Below, piece after piece: positions 17,073-25,986 of a DNA stretch of 64,000 nt. The position numbers were made by a program, and so were the translations under genes. The notes below the pieces were generated by a model. It saw only the letters and a program-made list of their open reading frames with translations. It was not told the DNA's origin and did not search any database. The stretch lies in assembly GCA_002748285.1 (NCBI GenBank), contig PDSA01000025.1, forward strand, positions 62,001-126,000, given 5' to 3'. Source of the stretch: Rhodobacterales bacterium (GTDB lineage: Bacteria; Pseudomonadota; Alphaproteobacteria; Rhodobacterales; Rhodobacteraceae). Each line of letters opens with the position of its first letter. Position 1 is the first letter of the stretch.

Positions 17073-18091
17073 GACATGGCCTTGATAACATCTAACTCTG
17101 GCGGAGACAGTTTGGAGCTGCCCCGCAGCCTGTTGCGCAGGGCAACATAATCGGCATCCTGCATCAGCCGCACCAGAGTCTCACGGTGACGTTTGACGCA
17201 AAGATCATGCAGATCGGCGATGGTCTGATCGGATTTCAGTTTCGTCAACTCGGCTTGCAACCGCGGCATATAGCGCAGGATGGAATCGTCGAAATAGCCA
17301 TCATCATTGCGCATCCGCCAATAGCTGTCGTCGAAATTGCGATTTTCTCGGTTCACATCACCCCGGTCATTTTTCACCAGATAGCTATCCAGCGAGCGCA
17401 GGGCGTAATGGTTCAGCGTGGCAAATTTGCGCGCCCCGGCGGCAGGAAATTTGCGGATGCGCCGCTTATTGGCAGCGATTTTGAACTTGAACGGCACCCC
17501 ACGGCCCGACCCGTCGCGCCAATCTGGGCGCTCGCCCTTTTTCAGACCTTTTTTCAAAAACGGACGGTGCGCCCCCCAATACTGCGCCGGAAAACCCGTG
17601 CGGAACAGGGTTTTGACCTCCTGCGCCGTCTGATCGCACCACAGGTCGGGGTTGTGCGATTTCAGGAACTGCCCGATCACCGGCTCGTCGCGAAATTCCT
17701 CGACATCACAATTGGCAAAAAACTGAAACATCACCGAAATGGCGTCAGGAGTGTCGCAAGCCTCGATCAGCTCGGGCAAGGTGCCACGGCCGATATGGAT
17801 GTTGATGAACTCGTCCACATCGGCAACCCACACCCAATCGGCCTTTTGCACCACGGGCTGTTTGGGCGCATCCTTCAGCGCCTCCATCTGATAATTGCGC
17901 CCCTTGGCTGGGTTGGGCAGATGACAAACGATGCCGCGTTCCGACAGCGCATCCAGCAGCAGATCGGTGCCGTCTGTGCAATCATTGGAGTAAAACAGAA
18001 AATCCGTCACCCCGACAACACGGTTAAAGGCGATCCATTCCAACAGGAACGGGCCTTCGTTTTTCACACATGTGACCGCGGTTATACGCAT
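17069..18091 (-). CDS. family 2-type glycosyltransferase (Glyco_tranf_2_4)
   Basis: First gene of the minus-strand glycan operon, 340 residues from the chosen start. The nucleotide-sugar-binding N-terminus reads ITAVTCVKNEGPFLLEWIAF, then YSNDCTDGTDLLLDAL, and the DxD motif is in WVADVDEFINIHIG. The C-terminal part has LNHYALRSLDSYL, matching NHYALRSAESYL in the fusion protein two genes downstream. Start choice is uncertain: MRITAV at 18091 fits the family but lacks a good ribosome-binding site; MACENG at 18157 has AGG before it. No transmembrane segment is seen, so it is probably cytoplasmic. Confidence 0.83.
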   Translation of the reverse strand: MRITAVTCVKNEGPFLLEWIAFNRVVGVTDFLFYSNDCTDGTDLLLDALSERGIVCHLPNPAKGRNYQMEALKDAPKQPVVQKADWVWVADVDEFINIHIGRGTLPELIEACDTPDAISVMFQFFANCDVEEFRDEPVIGQFLKSHNPDLWCDQTAQEVKTLFRTGFPAQYWGAHRPFLKKGLKKGERPDWRDGSGRGVPFKFKIAANKRRIRKFPAAGARKFATLNHYALRSLDSYLVKNDRGDVNRENRNFDDSYWRMRNDDGYFDDSILRYMPRLQAELTKLKSDQTIADLHDLCVKRHRETLVRLMQDADYVALRNRLRGSSKLSPPELDVIKAMS

Positions 18092-18384
18092 CGGCGCACA
18101 ACCCAAGTGAGGGACAATGCCTGAAACATCCTGTAACTGCCCATTTTCGCAGGCCATTTCGCCTGATTGTTTATTATGCAGCAACAGTGCCAGCCCTACC
18201 CGCGATTGTCAACGATTTGCCACTGCGATGCTCGCCGTTCAGCGACCGCGCCAAATGCGACACGGACCGAACCGCTGGCAGAAATCGGCATTAACTGCGC
18301 CCATCGTAGCAAATCGCACCTGACAACCTGCCTTGGCCATGCTAGAAGCGGCGCAACATGACTCTGATAACGTATGGATAGAAC

Positions 18385-19083
18385 ATGGCCAATTACCTAA
18401 CGCTTTTAACAATCACATCTTTTGCAACTTTCAGCGCCCCGGCTTTTGCACAAACTGCTGCGCCTGCGCAGGGAGCTCCTGTGCAGCCGCCCGCCGCCGT
18501 TGTTGCTGATCAGGCCCAGTCTGCGGATCAGGCACAGCCCGCCGATCAAACCGATGACAATGTTCTTGGGTTGGATGGCGGTCAGGATGTGGTCGACCCC
18601 AACGGCCCCGGCTCCAGTTATGTGCGCGAAACCCATGGCGATTGGCAAATGCAATGCGTGCGGGTCGAAGAAGGCCAGCAGGAGCCATGCAAGCTTTACC
18701 AGCTGCTCAAGGATGAAAAGGGCAATGGGGTGGCTGAATTCAACATGTTCAAGCTGCCAAAGGGGCAAAAATTTGCCTCGGGCGCCCTAGTCGCGACTCC
18801 GCTGGAGACCCTGCTGACCGAGCAACTGACCATCACCGTCGATGGCGGACCCAAGCGGCGTTACCGCTTTACCTGGTGCGCGGCGGATGGCTGTTTTTCC
18901 CGGATCGGCTTTTCTGCGGCTGATGTGCTGAGCTTCAAGAAAGGCGCCGGCGCCAGCGTGACCATCGTGCCGATCATCGCGCCCGATCAGAAAGTGAACC
19001 TGAAACTGTCGCTGACCGGCTTTACCAAAGCCTATGACGCGCTGCCGGTTCCGGTGCTGCCGGCGGCTCCGGCCAAGAAATAA
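18385..19083 (+). CDS. invasion-associated locus B (IalB) family exported protein
   Basis: Exported protein of 232 residues: signal peptide to about residue 23 (cleavage after AFA), a low-complexity Ala/Gln/Pro linker to about residue 75, then the IalB domain with ETHGDWQMQCVRVEEG, PCKLYQLLKDEKG and FTWCAADGCFSRIGFS. The paired cysteines probably form disulfides. The founding member affects erythrocyte invasion in Bartonella, but the family is widespread in free-living alphaproteobacteria and its role there is unknown. It is divergent from the glycan operon across a 293-bp gap. Confidence 0.88.
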   Translation: MANYLTLLTITSFATFSAPAFAQTAAPAQGAPVQPPAAVVADQAQSADQAQPADQTDDNVLGLDGGQDVVDPNGPGSSYVRETHGDWQMQCVRVEEGQQEPCKLYQLLKDEKGNGVAEFNMFKLPKGQKFASGALVATPLETLLTEQLTITVDGGPKRRYRFTWCAADGCFSRIGFSAADVLSFKKGAGASVTIVPIIAPDQKVNLKLSLTGFTKAYDALPVPVLPAAPAKK

Positions 19084-19236
19084 CACAGGCCACACCTGAT
19101 TCGACACAGCGCCGCCCGTTGCCATGACGGGTGGCGCTTTTCCATTTTGCCCCTGCTTTTGCGCCGCGCCCCTCTTGCCCCTTGCGCGGCCCTGCCATAG
19201 AAAGCGGATAACAACCAACTCCCGGATGGAACTGCT

Positions 19237-20748
19237 ATGCTTGATCTGAAATACGACCCGCCCAAACCCAAAACCATTGCGGGGGCCAAACATGACTGGG
19301 AATTGGTCATCGGGCTTGAAGTGCATGCGCAGGTCTCTTCCAACGCCAAGCTGTTTTCGGGCGCGTCCACCCAATTCGGGGCCGAGCCCAACGCCAATGT
19401 CGCTTTCGTCGATGCTGCCATGCCCGGGATGTTGCCGGTGATCAACGAATTCTGCGTGGAACAGGCGGTGCGCACCGGGCTGGGGCTGCGGGCCGACATC
19501 AACCTTTATTCCGCGTTTGATCGCAAAAACTATTTCTACCCAGACCTGCCCCAGGGCTATCAGATCTCGCAGCTTTACCATCCGATTGTCGGCGAAGGTC
19601 AGGTGCTGGTGGAAATGGGCGAAGGCATCGCCCGTCTGGTACGGGTCGAGCGTATCCATCTGGAACAGGACGCGGGCAAATCCATCCATGACATGGACCC
19701 GAACATGTCTTTCGTCGATCTGAACCGCACCGGCGTGGCCCTGATGGAGATCGTCAGCCGCCCCGACATCCGCGGCCCCGAAGAGGCCGCCGCCTATGTC
19801 AGCAAGATCCGTCAGATCATGCGCTATCTGGGCACTTGCGAGGGCAATATGCAAAACGGCAATTTGCGCGCCGATGTCAATGTTTCGGTCTGCCGCCCCG
19901 GCGATTACGAGCGTTACCGCGAAACCGGCGATTTCAAACATCTGGGCACCCGTTGCGAGATCAAGAACATGAACTCGATGCGCTTCATGCAGGCGGCGAT
20001 TGAATATGAAGCCCGGCGCCAGATCGCCATTATCGAGGATGGCGGCACGGTCAATCAGGAAACCCGGCTCTATGACCCGGACAAGAACGAGACCCGCTCG
20101 ATGCGCTCCAAGGAAGAAGCGCATGATTACCGCTATTTCCCCTGCCCCGATCTGTTGCCATTAACCATTAAGCAGGATTGGGTCGACAACATCGCCGCCA
20201 ATCTACCCGAGCTGCCGGACGAAAAGAAAGCCCGCTTCATCGCTGATTTTGGCCTGTCGGATTATGATGCCAGCGTGCTGACCGCCGATGTCGCCAATGC
20301 GCATTATTTCGAGCAGGTGGCGCAAAACAGCAATGGCAAGCTGGCGGCGAATTGGGTGATCAACGAATTGTTTGGCCGTTTGAAAAAAGACGATCTGGGC
20401 ATCAGTGAAAGCCCGGTATCAGCCGATCAGCTTTCGGCGATTATCGGCTTGATTTCAAAGGATGAAATCAGCGGCAAGATCGCCAAGGAGCTGTTCGAGA
20501 TCGTCTATACCGAGGGCGGCGATCCGGTGAAAATCGTCGAAGAGCGCGGCATGAAGCAGGTCACCGATACCGGCGCGATCGAGGCCGCAGTGGATGAGAT
20601 CATGGCCGCCAACCCCGCTCAGGTCGACAAGGCCCGCGACAATCCGAAACTGGCGGGCTGGTTCGTGGGTCAGGTGATGAAAGCCACCGGCGGCAAGGCC
20701 AACCCCAAGGTGGTCAATCAGATCATCTCCGCCCGGCTGAAAGGTTAA
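19237..20748 (+). CDS. gatB: Asp-tRNA(Asn)/Glu-tRNA(Gln) amidotransferase subunit B
   Basis: Part of GatCAB, which converts mischarged Glu-tRNA(Gln) (and Asp-tRNA(Asn)) to the correct amide. GatB carries the kinase-like activation site and the tRNA-binding tail. The 503 residues include the signature [20 protein letters not shown], the [19 protein letters not shown] segment, and the C-terminal YqeY-like domain ([18 protein letters not shown]). Length is typical. gatA and gatC are not in the window. The next gene starts 4 bases after the stop. Confidence 0.97.
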   Translation: MLDLKYDPPKPKTIAGAKHDWELVIGLEVHAQVSSNAKLFSGASTQFGAEPNANVAFVDAAMPGMLPVINEFCVEQAVRTGLGLRADINLYSAFDRKNYFYPDLPQGYQISQLYHPIVGEGQVLVEMGEGIARLVRVERIHLEQDAGKSIHDMDPNMSFVDLNRTGVALMEIVSRPDIRGPEEAAAYVSKIRQIMRYLGTCEGNMQNGNLRADVNVSVCRPGDYERYRETGDFKHLGTRCEIKNMNSMRFMQAAIEYEARRQIAIIEDGGTVNQETRLYDPDKNETRSMRSKEEAHDYRYFPCPDLLPLTIKQDWVDNIAANLPELPDEKKARFIADFGLSDYDASVLTADVANAHYFEQVAQNSNGKLAANWVINELFGRLKKDDLGISESPVSADQLSAIIGLISKDEISGKIAKELFEIVYTEGGDPVKIVEERGMKQVTDTGAIEAAVDEIMAANPAQVDKARDNPKLAGWFVGQVMKATGGKANPKVVNQIISARLKG

Positions 20749-20752
20749 CGCC

Positions 20753-22318
20753 ATGGCCGATGTGATCCTCATCGGTGGCGGTCATAACGGGTTGGTTTGT
20801 GCCAATTATCTGGCGATGGCCGGCAAATCGGTGCTGGTGCTGGAGCGCCGCGCGGTGGTGGGCGGCGCGGCGGTGACCGAGGAGTTTCACCCCGGATTCA
20901 GGAACTCGGTTGCCTCTTATACGGTCAGTCTGCTGAACCCCAAAGTGATTGCCGATCTCGATCTGCATGCCCATGGGCTCAAGATCATCAAGCGGCCGGT
21001 GAACAATCTGTGGCCGCATGAGAACGGCGATTTTCTGGCGTTTTTGCATGGCGACGATCTGACGACCGAAATCGCCCACTTTTCCGAACATGACGCCCGC
21101 GCCCTGCCCCGTTATTTCCGCGACATCACCATGGTCGCCGATCTGATCCGCGATTATCTGCTACAGAGCCCCCCCACCCCGGGCGGCGGCTGGCGCGACA
21201 TTTTCAAGGCCGCACAATTTGGCAACCGCCTGCGCAAATTGCCAATCGAAGATCAGCGCATCGTGATGGATATTTTCACAAAATCGGTGGCGGATTTTCT
21301 GGCCCCCTATTTTGAAAACGACTATGTGCGCGGGGCCTTTGCCTTTGACGGGGTGGTGGGCAATTATGCCGACAGCCAGACCCCGGGTTCGGCCTATGTG
21401 CTGATGCATCACGCCTTTGGCGAGGTCAATGGCGAGCGCGGTGTATGGGGCCACGCGATTGGCGGTATGGGGGCGATCACGCAAGCGATGGCGAAATCCG
21501 CCCGTGCCAAAGGGGTCGAGATCCGCACCGATGCGCCGGTGGCCCGGGTGCTGGTTGAGAGGGGGCGTGCCTATGGGGTCGAGCTGGAAAATGGCGAACA
21601 GATTCGCGCCAAAACCATTGTCTCGAACCTGAACCCGCATCTGTTGTTTCAAAAGCTGGTCGAGCGCAAACATCTGCCCGAAGACTTCGCCCGCCGGATC
21701 AGCCATTACAAAAACGGCTCGGGCACGTTTCGGATGAATGTGGCGCTGGATCGCTTGCCGCAATTTAGCTGCCTGCAACAGCCCCGCGCCACGGAAAACC
21801 ACCTGACCGGCGGCATCGTCATTGCCCCGACCATGGATTACATCGACCAAGCCTATCGCGATGCTAAACAATTCGGCTATGCCAAAGCGCCGATTGTCGA
21901 AATGCTGATTCCCTCGCTGCTGGATGACACTCTGGCACCTGAGGGCAAACATGTGGCCAGCCTGTTCTGCCAGCAGTTTGACCCCGATCTGGATTGGGAT
22001 CAGCACCGGGAAGCGGCGGCGGATTTGATTCTGGATACGGTGGAAAAACACGCCCCCGGGTTCAAGGCCAGCGTGCTGGGGCGGCAAATCCTCAGCCCGC
22101 TTGATCTGGAGCGGGTATTCGGGCTGAGCCGGGGCGACATCATGCATGGTGCTTTGTCGCTGGATCAGATGTTCTCGGCGCGGCCGGTTTTGGGCTATGG
22201 CAATTACCGCAGCCCGATCAAGGGGCTTTATATGTGCGGATCAGGCACCCATCCGGGTGGCGGAGTCACCGGGGCTCCGGGCCATAATGCGGCGCAGGAA
22301 ATTATCCGGGATCGTTAG
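20753..22318 (+). CDS. FAD-dependent oxidoreductase, phytoene desaturase-like (PYROXD2-like)
   Basis: Flavoprotein of 521 residues related to carotenoid desaturases. The N-terminal dinucleotide fold reads VILIGGGHNGLVCANYLAMA, followed by VLERRAVVGGAAVTEEF. The C-terminal FAD contact is GLYMCGSGTHPGGGVTGAPG. No carotenoid genes lie nearby, and the sequence fits the PYROXD2-like branch, whose substrate is not established, better than true CrtI. It begins 4 bases after gatB and is probably co-transcribed. A REP-like repeat lies just downstream. Confidence 0.85.
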   Translation: MADVILIGGGHNGLVCANYLAMAGKSVLVLERRAVVGGAAVTEEFHPGFRNSVASYTVSLLNPKVIADLDLHAHGLKIIKRPVNNLWPHENGDFLAFLHGDDLTTEIAHFSEHDARALPRYFRDITMVADLIRDYLLQSPPTPGGGWRDIFKAAQFGNRLRKLPIEDQRIVMDIFTKSVADFLAPYFENDYVRGAFAFDGVVGNYADSQTPGSAYVLMHHAFGEVNGERGVWGHAIGGMGAITQAMAKSARAKGVEIRTDAPVARVLVERGRAYGVELENGEQIRAKTIVSNLNPHLLFQKLVERKHLPEDFARRISHYKNGSGTFRMNVALDRLPQFSCLQQPRATENHLTGGIVIAPTMDYIDQAYRDAKQFGYAKAPIVEMLIPSLLDDTLAPEGKHVASLFCQQFDPDLDWDQHREAAADLILDTVEKHAPGFKASVLGRQILSPLDLERVFGLSRGDIMHGALSLDQMFSARPVLGYGNYRSPIKGLYMCGSGTHPGGGVTGAPGHNAAQEIIRDR

Positions 22319-22405
22319 GGGCTTGAGGAAAGACCTCTGCTAAACGGCGAAAAATGTGGCAAACGCCGGGCGGTGCCTGTCTGGGTAGAATGCGCCTAGC
22401 CGGGG

Positions 22406-22444
22406 GGCAGGCAAGCTTAAGGACGGCCTATCGGCCGGGCGGGA
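22406..22444. repeat. REP-like intergenic repeat, copy A
   Basis: GGCAGGCAAGCTTAAGGACG followed by GCCTATCGGCCGGGCGGGA. The first 34 bases match copy B (39879-39913) at about 32 positions. The second half, GGCC-TATC-GGCC, is a short palindrome also present in copies C and D. It lies between converging genes. Confidence 0.7.
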
Positions 22445-22486
22445 CGGTTTGAAGGGGCATGTTCCGAAACTTTTCCTCACAGCCCC

Positions 22487-22526
22487 AAAACAAAAAACCC
22501 CGCCCAGCCATTTCAGCCGAGCGGGG
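22487..22526 (-). terminator. Rho-independent terminator of the ferritin gene
   Basis: On the minus strand the stem CCCCGC/GCGGGG (22521-22526, 22498-22503), extended by inner GGC/GCC-type pairs, is followed by TTTTTTGTTTTG. It lies about 60 bases beyond the ferritin stop codon. Confidence 0.8.
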
Positions 22527-22541
22527 GAATGCGTAAACTCT

Positions 22542-22587
22542 ATTTGGCAGATACGCCGCGCTTAATTTGGCAGATACGCCGCGCTTA
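22542..22587. repeat. exact 23-bp tandem duplication at the ferritin 3' end
   Basis: ATTTGGCAGATACGCCGCGC plus TTA occurs twice back to back (22542-22564 and 22565-22587). The ferritin stop codon is in the second unit; the first is a non-coding extra copy. Confidence 0.9.
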
Positions 22588-23079
22588 TTCGGTGCGCTGA
22601 CCCAGCTGCTTGTCCAGCATCATCAGGTTCCAAGGCTTGGCTTCGGCCGCCTGCACCTGTGCCAGAGTCGAGCTGAACAGGTCTTCTTCTTCTACCTGCT
22701 CTTCCAGGAACCATTGCAGCATGTTCTGCGTGCCATATTCTTTTTCTGCCATGGCGATTTCAAACAGCGCGTGGATCTGGCTGGTCACAACCCGCTCCAT
22801 GGCCAGCGCGGTCTGCATCACATCTTCGGCACTGTCATACTCAACCCGGGGCTGCTCAATCGCGGTCAACTCGACCCGGCCACCACGACGGTTGACGAAA
22901 TCGAAAATCCGCATGGCATGGCCGGTTTCTTCGACCGAATGCGCCCGGAACCATTTGGCAAAGCCCGGCAGATCGACCGATTCAAAATATGCGGCCATGG
23001 CCAGATATTCATACGAGGCTTTCAGCTCGCTATTGATTTGTTGGTTCAGCGCATCGGCGACTTTTTTGTTCAGATTCAT
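22585..23079 (-). CDS. non-heme ferritin
   Basis: Iron-storage protein of 164 residues forming a 24-mer shell. The ferroxidase ligands are visible: Glu in NSELKASYEYLAMAAYFE, the E-E-x-x-H pattern in SVEETGHAMRIFDF, and glutamates in QWFLEEQVEEEDLFSS. This is the FtnA type; the haem-ligand pattern of bacterioferritin is not evident. The frame is open far upstream, but the ATG at 23079 has AAGGAG at ideal spacing. An ICE-type palindrome about 120 bases upstream suggests control by Irr, which represses or activates iron genes according to haem status. Confidence 0.92.
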   Translation of the reverse strand: MNLNKKVADALNQQINSELKASYEYLAMAAYFESVDLPGFAKWFRAHSVEETGHAMRIFDFVNRRGGRVELTAIEQPRVEYDSAEDVMQTALAMERVVTSQIHALFEIAMAEKEYGTQNMLQWFLEEQVEEEDLFSSTLAQVQAAEAKPWNLMMLDKQLGQRTE

Positions 23080-23197
23080 AACTGGCTCCTTTTGAGGGCT
23101 GGTTGGGTTGGTCATCGGGCCGTCCCCATCCGGGGCAAATACGGCCATTTTGTTGGTGATTTCGGTATAGCAAGGCCGTGCGGCGATGTAAAGTAAA

Positions 23198-23214
23198 TTT
23201 AGAATAATTCTAAT
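23198..23214. promoter_or_regulatory. ICE (Irr) box upstream of ferritin
   Basis: TTTAGAATAATTCTAAT matches the alphaproteobacterial iron control element TTTAGAA-N3-TTCTAAA at 13 of 14 defined positions. It sits about 120 bases before the ferritin ATG, in the gap shared with the divergent DUF4177 gene. Confidence 0.8.
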
Positions 23215-23370
23215 GTAATTGAAACTCACTCGCATCAACACCGCCCCGCGCCAGCATTTTATGGGCATTCGCACCACAGATGGCGGCAAAATTGCGGCAA
23301 CCCACCGCTTGGGCTGGGACAAAAACCGGATATTTGTTAAAAAGACAGCTTACCAACCACGAGAATCAAA

Positions 23371-23832
23371 ATGAGCATGTTTGAATACAAAGTGATCCCC
23401 GCCCCGACAAAGGGGCTGAAAGCCAAAGGCATAAAGACCAACGAAGCCCGGTTTGCCCATGCTTTGACTGTGGCCATGAACGATCTGGCGACCGAGGGCT
23501 GGGAATATCTGCGCAGCGACAGCCTACCGATGGATGAACGCAAAGGCTGGGGCAAGCACAGCACAAAAATGCAGAACATGCTGGTGTTTCGCCGTGCTGT
23601 GGCGGTTGCTGATCCGGTCGAAACAGCGGAGGTGCCGCATGCCGAAGTGCAGCCACACGCCCCCGCGCCACACGCCCCCGCGCCGCAAGCCACGCGATAC
23701 GCCACCGACCCGCAGCATCATTCAGCGGTTTCGGATGAAAAGGTTACAGCCAGCCCGCGTCTGGGCCCGGCCACTGATCACGGCACAGCCATGCCGCCCC
23801 GGCGCACGGCCTATTCCGATCACGATCAATAA
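23371..23832 (+). CDS. DUF4177 domain-containing protein
   Basis: 153 residues. The N-terminal 75 form a DUF4177 domain (MSMFEYKVIPAPTKGLKAKG, then GWEYLRSDSLPMDERKG), a small fold of unknown role. The second half is a Pro/Ala/His-rich tail without recognisable domain, including a short repeat HAPAPHAPAPQ. It is divergent from ferritin. No catalytic motif is seen and no function is assigned. Confidence 0.8.
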   Translation: MSMFEYKVIPAPTKGLKAKGIKTNEARFAHALTVAMNDLATEGWEYLRSDSLPMDERKGWGKHSTKMQNMLVFRRAVAVADPVETAEVPHAEVQPHAPAPHAPAPQATRYATDPQHHSAVSDEKVTASPRLGPATDHGTAMPPRRTAYSDHDQ

Positions 23833-23878
23833 CAGGCCACCCCGCAGAGCCCCCTCTGCGGAGCCTGCCCCCACGCCC

Positions 23879-24136
23879 CTAACCGCTGACCTCAAGCGCC
23901 AGCGCATGGATGCACCCGACCAGCTCGGCCCCCAATGCGGCGTGAATGGCGCGGTGGCGGGCGATGCGGCTCATTTCAGCAAAGGCCGGGGCGCGGATGA
24001 TCACCCGAAAATGGCTCTCATTGCTGCCATCATGACCGGCATGCCCGGCATGCTGCGCACTTTCATTGATCACCCGCAGCTCCACCGGCGCAAAGGCGCT
24101 GGTCAGACTGTCAATAATCTGCTCTTCCACCAACAT
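23879..24136 (-). CDS. BolA family protein
   Basis: 85-residue BolA-fold protein. The core is visible: PVELRVINESAQHAGH, then SHFRVIIRAPAFAEMSRIAR and HRAIHAALGAEL. The histidines in the variable loop and the conserved C-terminal His (CIHALALEV) are the usual ligands for a shared [2Fe-2S] cluster with a CGFS glutaredoxin. Such a glutaredoxin is encoded at 50786, next to a second BolA gene. It is divergent from the J-domain gene across 71 bases. Confidence 0.92.
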   Translation of the reverse strand: MLVEEQIIDSLTSAFAPVELRVINESAQHAGHAGHDGSNESHFRVIIRAPAFAEMSRIARHRAIHAALGAELVGCIHALALEVSG

Positions 24137-24207
24137 TTTTCATTTCCCCCCTTCAATACGGCGCAGATCACGCTAAACTCTGCCGCCTGAGTCGAAAAGG
24201 TGTGACA

Positions 24208-24837
24208 ATGAAAAAACCCGATCCCTTTGGATTTGATATATCAGTGTCTGCGGACAAAAAGAAACGCACCCGCGGGCGGCGTGGGATGTCGGGGGCGTTT
24301 GACACCTCGACCCGGCGTTGCGAGCATGAGGGCTGCAACGAGGCCGGCAAATACCGCGCCCCGCGTTCCCCCGATGCGGTGGATGATTATCTGTGGTTTT
24401 GCAAAACTCATGTGCGCGAATATAATCTGAAATGGAATTTCTTTGACGGCACCGGCGAAGAGGCCATTTCCCAGCAGATGGACAAAGACCGGGTGTGGGA
24501 GCGCGAAACCAAGCCGTTCAAAAAAACCGAGGAAGAGCGCGCCTGGGCCCGGCTTGGTGTGGATGATCCGCATCAGGTTCTGGGGGCCAACGCCACCCAG
24601 AATCCGGGCAAATCCATCACCGGCACCCGCAAGCTGCCCCCGACCGAGCGCAAGGCGATCGAGATTTTGGAAGCCAAGGATCATTGGACCAAAACCGAGG
24701 TGCGCAAGGCTTACAAGAAGCTGATCAAGGTGATGCACCCGGATCTGAATGGTGGGGATCGTTCGCAGGAAGAGCAGCTGCAACAGGTGGTCTGGGCCTG
24801 GGATCAGATCAAAGCCAGCCGCCATTTCAGCAAATAG
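24208..24837 (+). CDS. J-domain protein with N-terminal Cys/His module
   Basis: Predicted DnaK co-chaperone, 209 residues. The J domain is at the C-terminus (TEVRKAYKKLIKVMHPDLNG, with the essential HPD, near residue 165). The N-terminal part has RRCEHEGCNEAGKYRAP and YLWFCKTHVREYN, a C-x4-C / C-x2-H pattern that could bind zinc. This is the reverse of classical DnaJ order and typical of a DnaJ-like family in Rhodobacterales and relatives. The ATG at 24208 follows AAAAGG at good spacing; an in-frame GTG six bases earlier is less likely. cobS follows after 141 bases. Confidence 0.88.
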   Translation: MKKPDPFGFDISVSADKKKRTRGRRGMSGAFDTSTRRCEHEGCNEAGKYRAPRSPDAVDDYLWFCKTHVREYNLKWNFFDGTGEEAISQQMDKDRVWERETKPFKKTEEERAWARLGVDDPHQVLGANATQNPGKSITGTRKLPPTERKAIEILEAKDHWTKTEVRKAYKKLIKVMHPDLNGGDRSQEEQLQQVVWAWDQIKASRHFSK

Positions 24838-24978
24838 CCCGGTTGCGGCAGCGCCCCCGCGGCGCTGCGACCCGGATCATTTTCGACAATTTCGCCCCGC
24901 CCGGCTTGCGCCGCGCCCGGAAATGTTGCACCAAGTTATTCAAACCTTGCAACACCCCAAACAAAGCGGACGATAAAA

Positions 24979-25950
24979 ATGAGTAAGACCGAAAAGCCCA
25001 CCGAAGATATCTCTGTTCGCGAAGTCTTTGGCGTTGATACAGATATGGTCGTCAAAGGGTTCGAAGAGCGCACAGAGCGCGTGCCCGATCTGGACCCAAC
25101 CTATAAGTTCGACCCAGAGACCACTCTGGCGATTCTGGCCGGGTTTTCCCATAACCGGCGGGTGATCATTCAGGGCTATCACGGCACCGGCAAATCTACC
25201 CATATCGAACAGGTGGCGGCGCGGCTGAACTGGCCCTGTGTGCGGGTCAATCTGGACAGCCACATTTCGCGCATCGACCTGATCGGCAAGGATGCGATCA
25301 AGCTGAAAGACGGCAAACAAATCACTGAATTCCAAGAAGGAATCCTGCCCGCCGCCCTGCGCAGCAACACCGCGATCGTGTTTGACGAATATGATGCCGG
25401 CCGGGCCGATGTGATGTTTGTGATCCAGCGCGTGCTGGAACATGACGGCAAGCTGACCCTGATGGATCAGGACGAAGTCATCACCCCGCACCCCTCATTC
25501 CGGCTGTTTGCCACCTCGAACACGGTCGGGCTGGGCGATACCACCGGGCTTTATCACGGCACCCAGCAGATCAACCAGGCGCAGATGGACCGTTGGTCGC
25601 TGGTCTCGACGCTTAACTATCTATCGCATGATGCCGAAAGCGCCATCGTGCTGTCGAAAAACCCGATTTACAACACCGAAGAGGGCCGCAAAACTATCGG
25701 CCAGATGGTCACCGTTGCCGATCTGACCCGCACCGCCTTTATGAATGGCGATCTGTCGACGGTGATGAGCCCGCGCACCGTGATCAACTGGGCACAGAAT
25801 GCGACGATTTTCCGCAATATCGGCTTTGCCTTCCGGCTGTCTTTCCTGAACAAATGTGACGAGCTTGAACGCCAGATGGTGGCCGAGCTGTATCAGAAAT
25901 GTTTCGACGAAGAGCTGCCGGAAAGCGCCGCCAGCCTGAGCTTGGGGTGA
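24979..25950 (+). CDS. cobS: cobaltochelatase subunit CobS
   Basis: AAA+ ATPase subunit of the aerobic cobaltochelatase CobNST, which inserts cobalt into hydrogenobyrinic acid a,c-diamide during cobalamin synthesis. The 323 residues contain the Walker A loop [10 protein letters not shown], Walker [16 protein letters not shown], and the sensor region [17 protein letters not shown]. cobT follows after 27 bases. CobN is not in the window. The product supports the cobalamin-dependent NrdJ encoded at 5485. Confidence 0.95.
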   Translation: MSKTEKPTEDISVREVFGVDTDMVVKGFEERTERVPDLDPTYKFDPETTLAILAGFSHNRRVIIQGYHGTGKSTHIEQVAARLNWPCVRVNLDSHISRIDLIGKDAIKLKDGKQITEFQEGILPAALRSNTAIVFDEYDAGRADVMFVIQRVLEHDGKLTLMDQDEVITPHPSFRLFATSNTVGLGDTTGLYHGTQQINQAQMDRWSLVSTLNYLSHDAESAIVLSKNPIYNTEEGRKTIGQMVTVADLTRTAFMNGDLSTVMSPRTVINWAQNATIFRNIGFAFRLSFLNKCDELERQMVAELYQKCFDEELPESAASLSLG

Positions 25951-25986
25951 TCACAGGCGGGCAAGCCCGCTGAAAGGATGTCTGGT

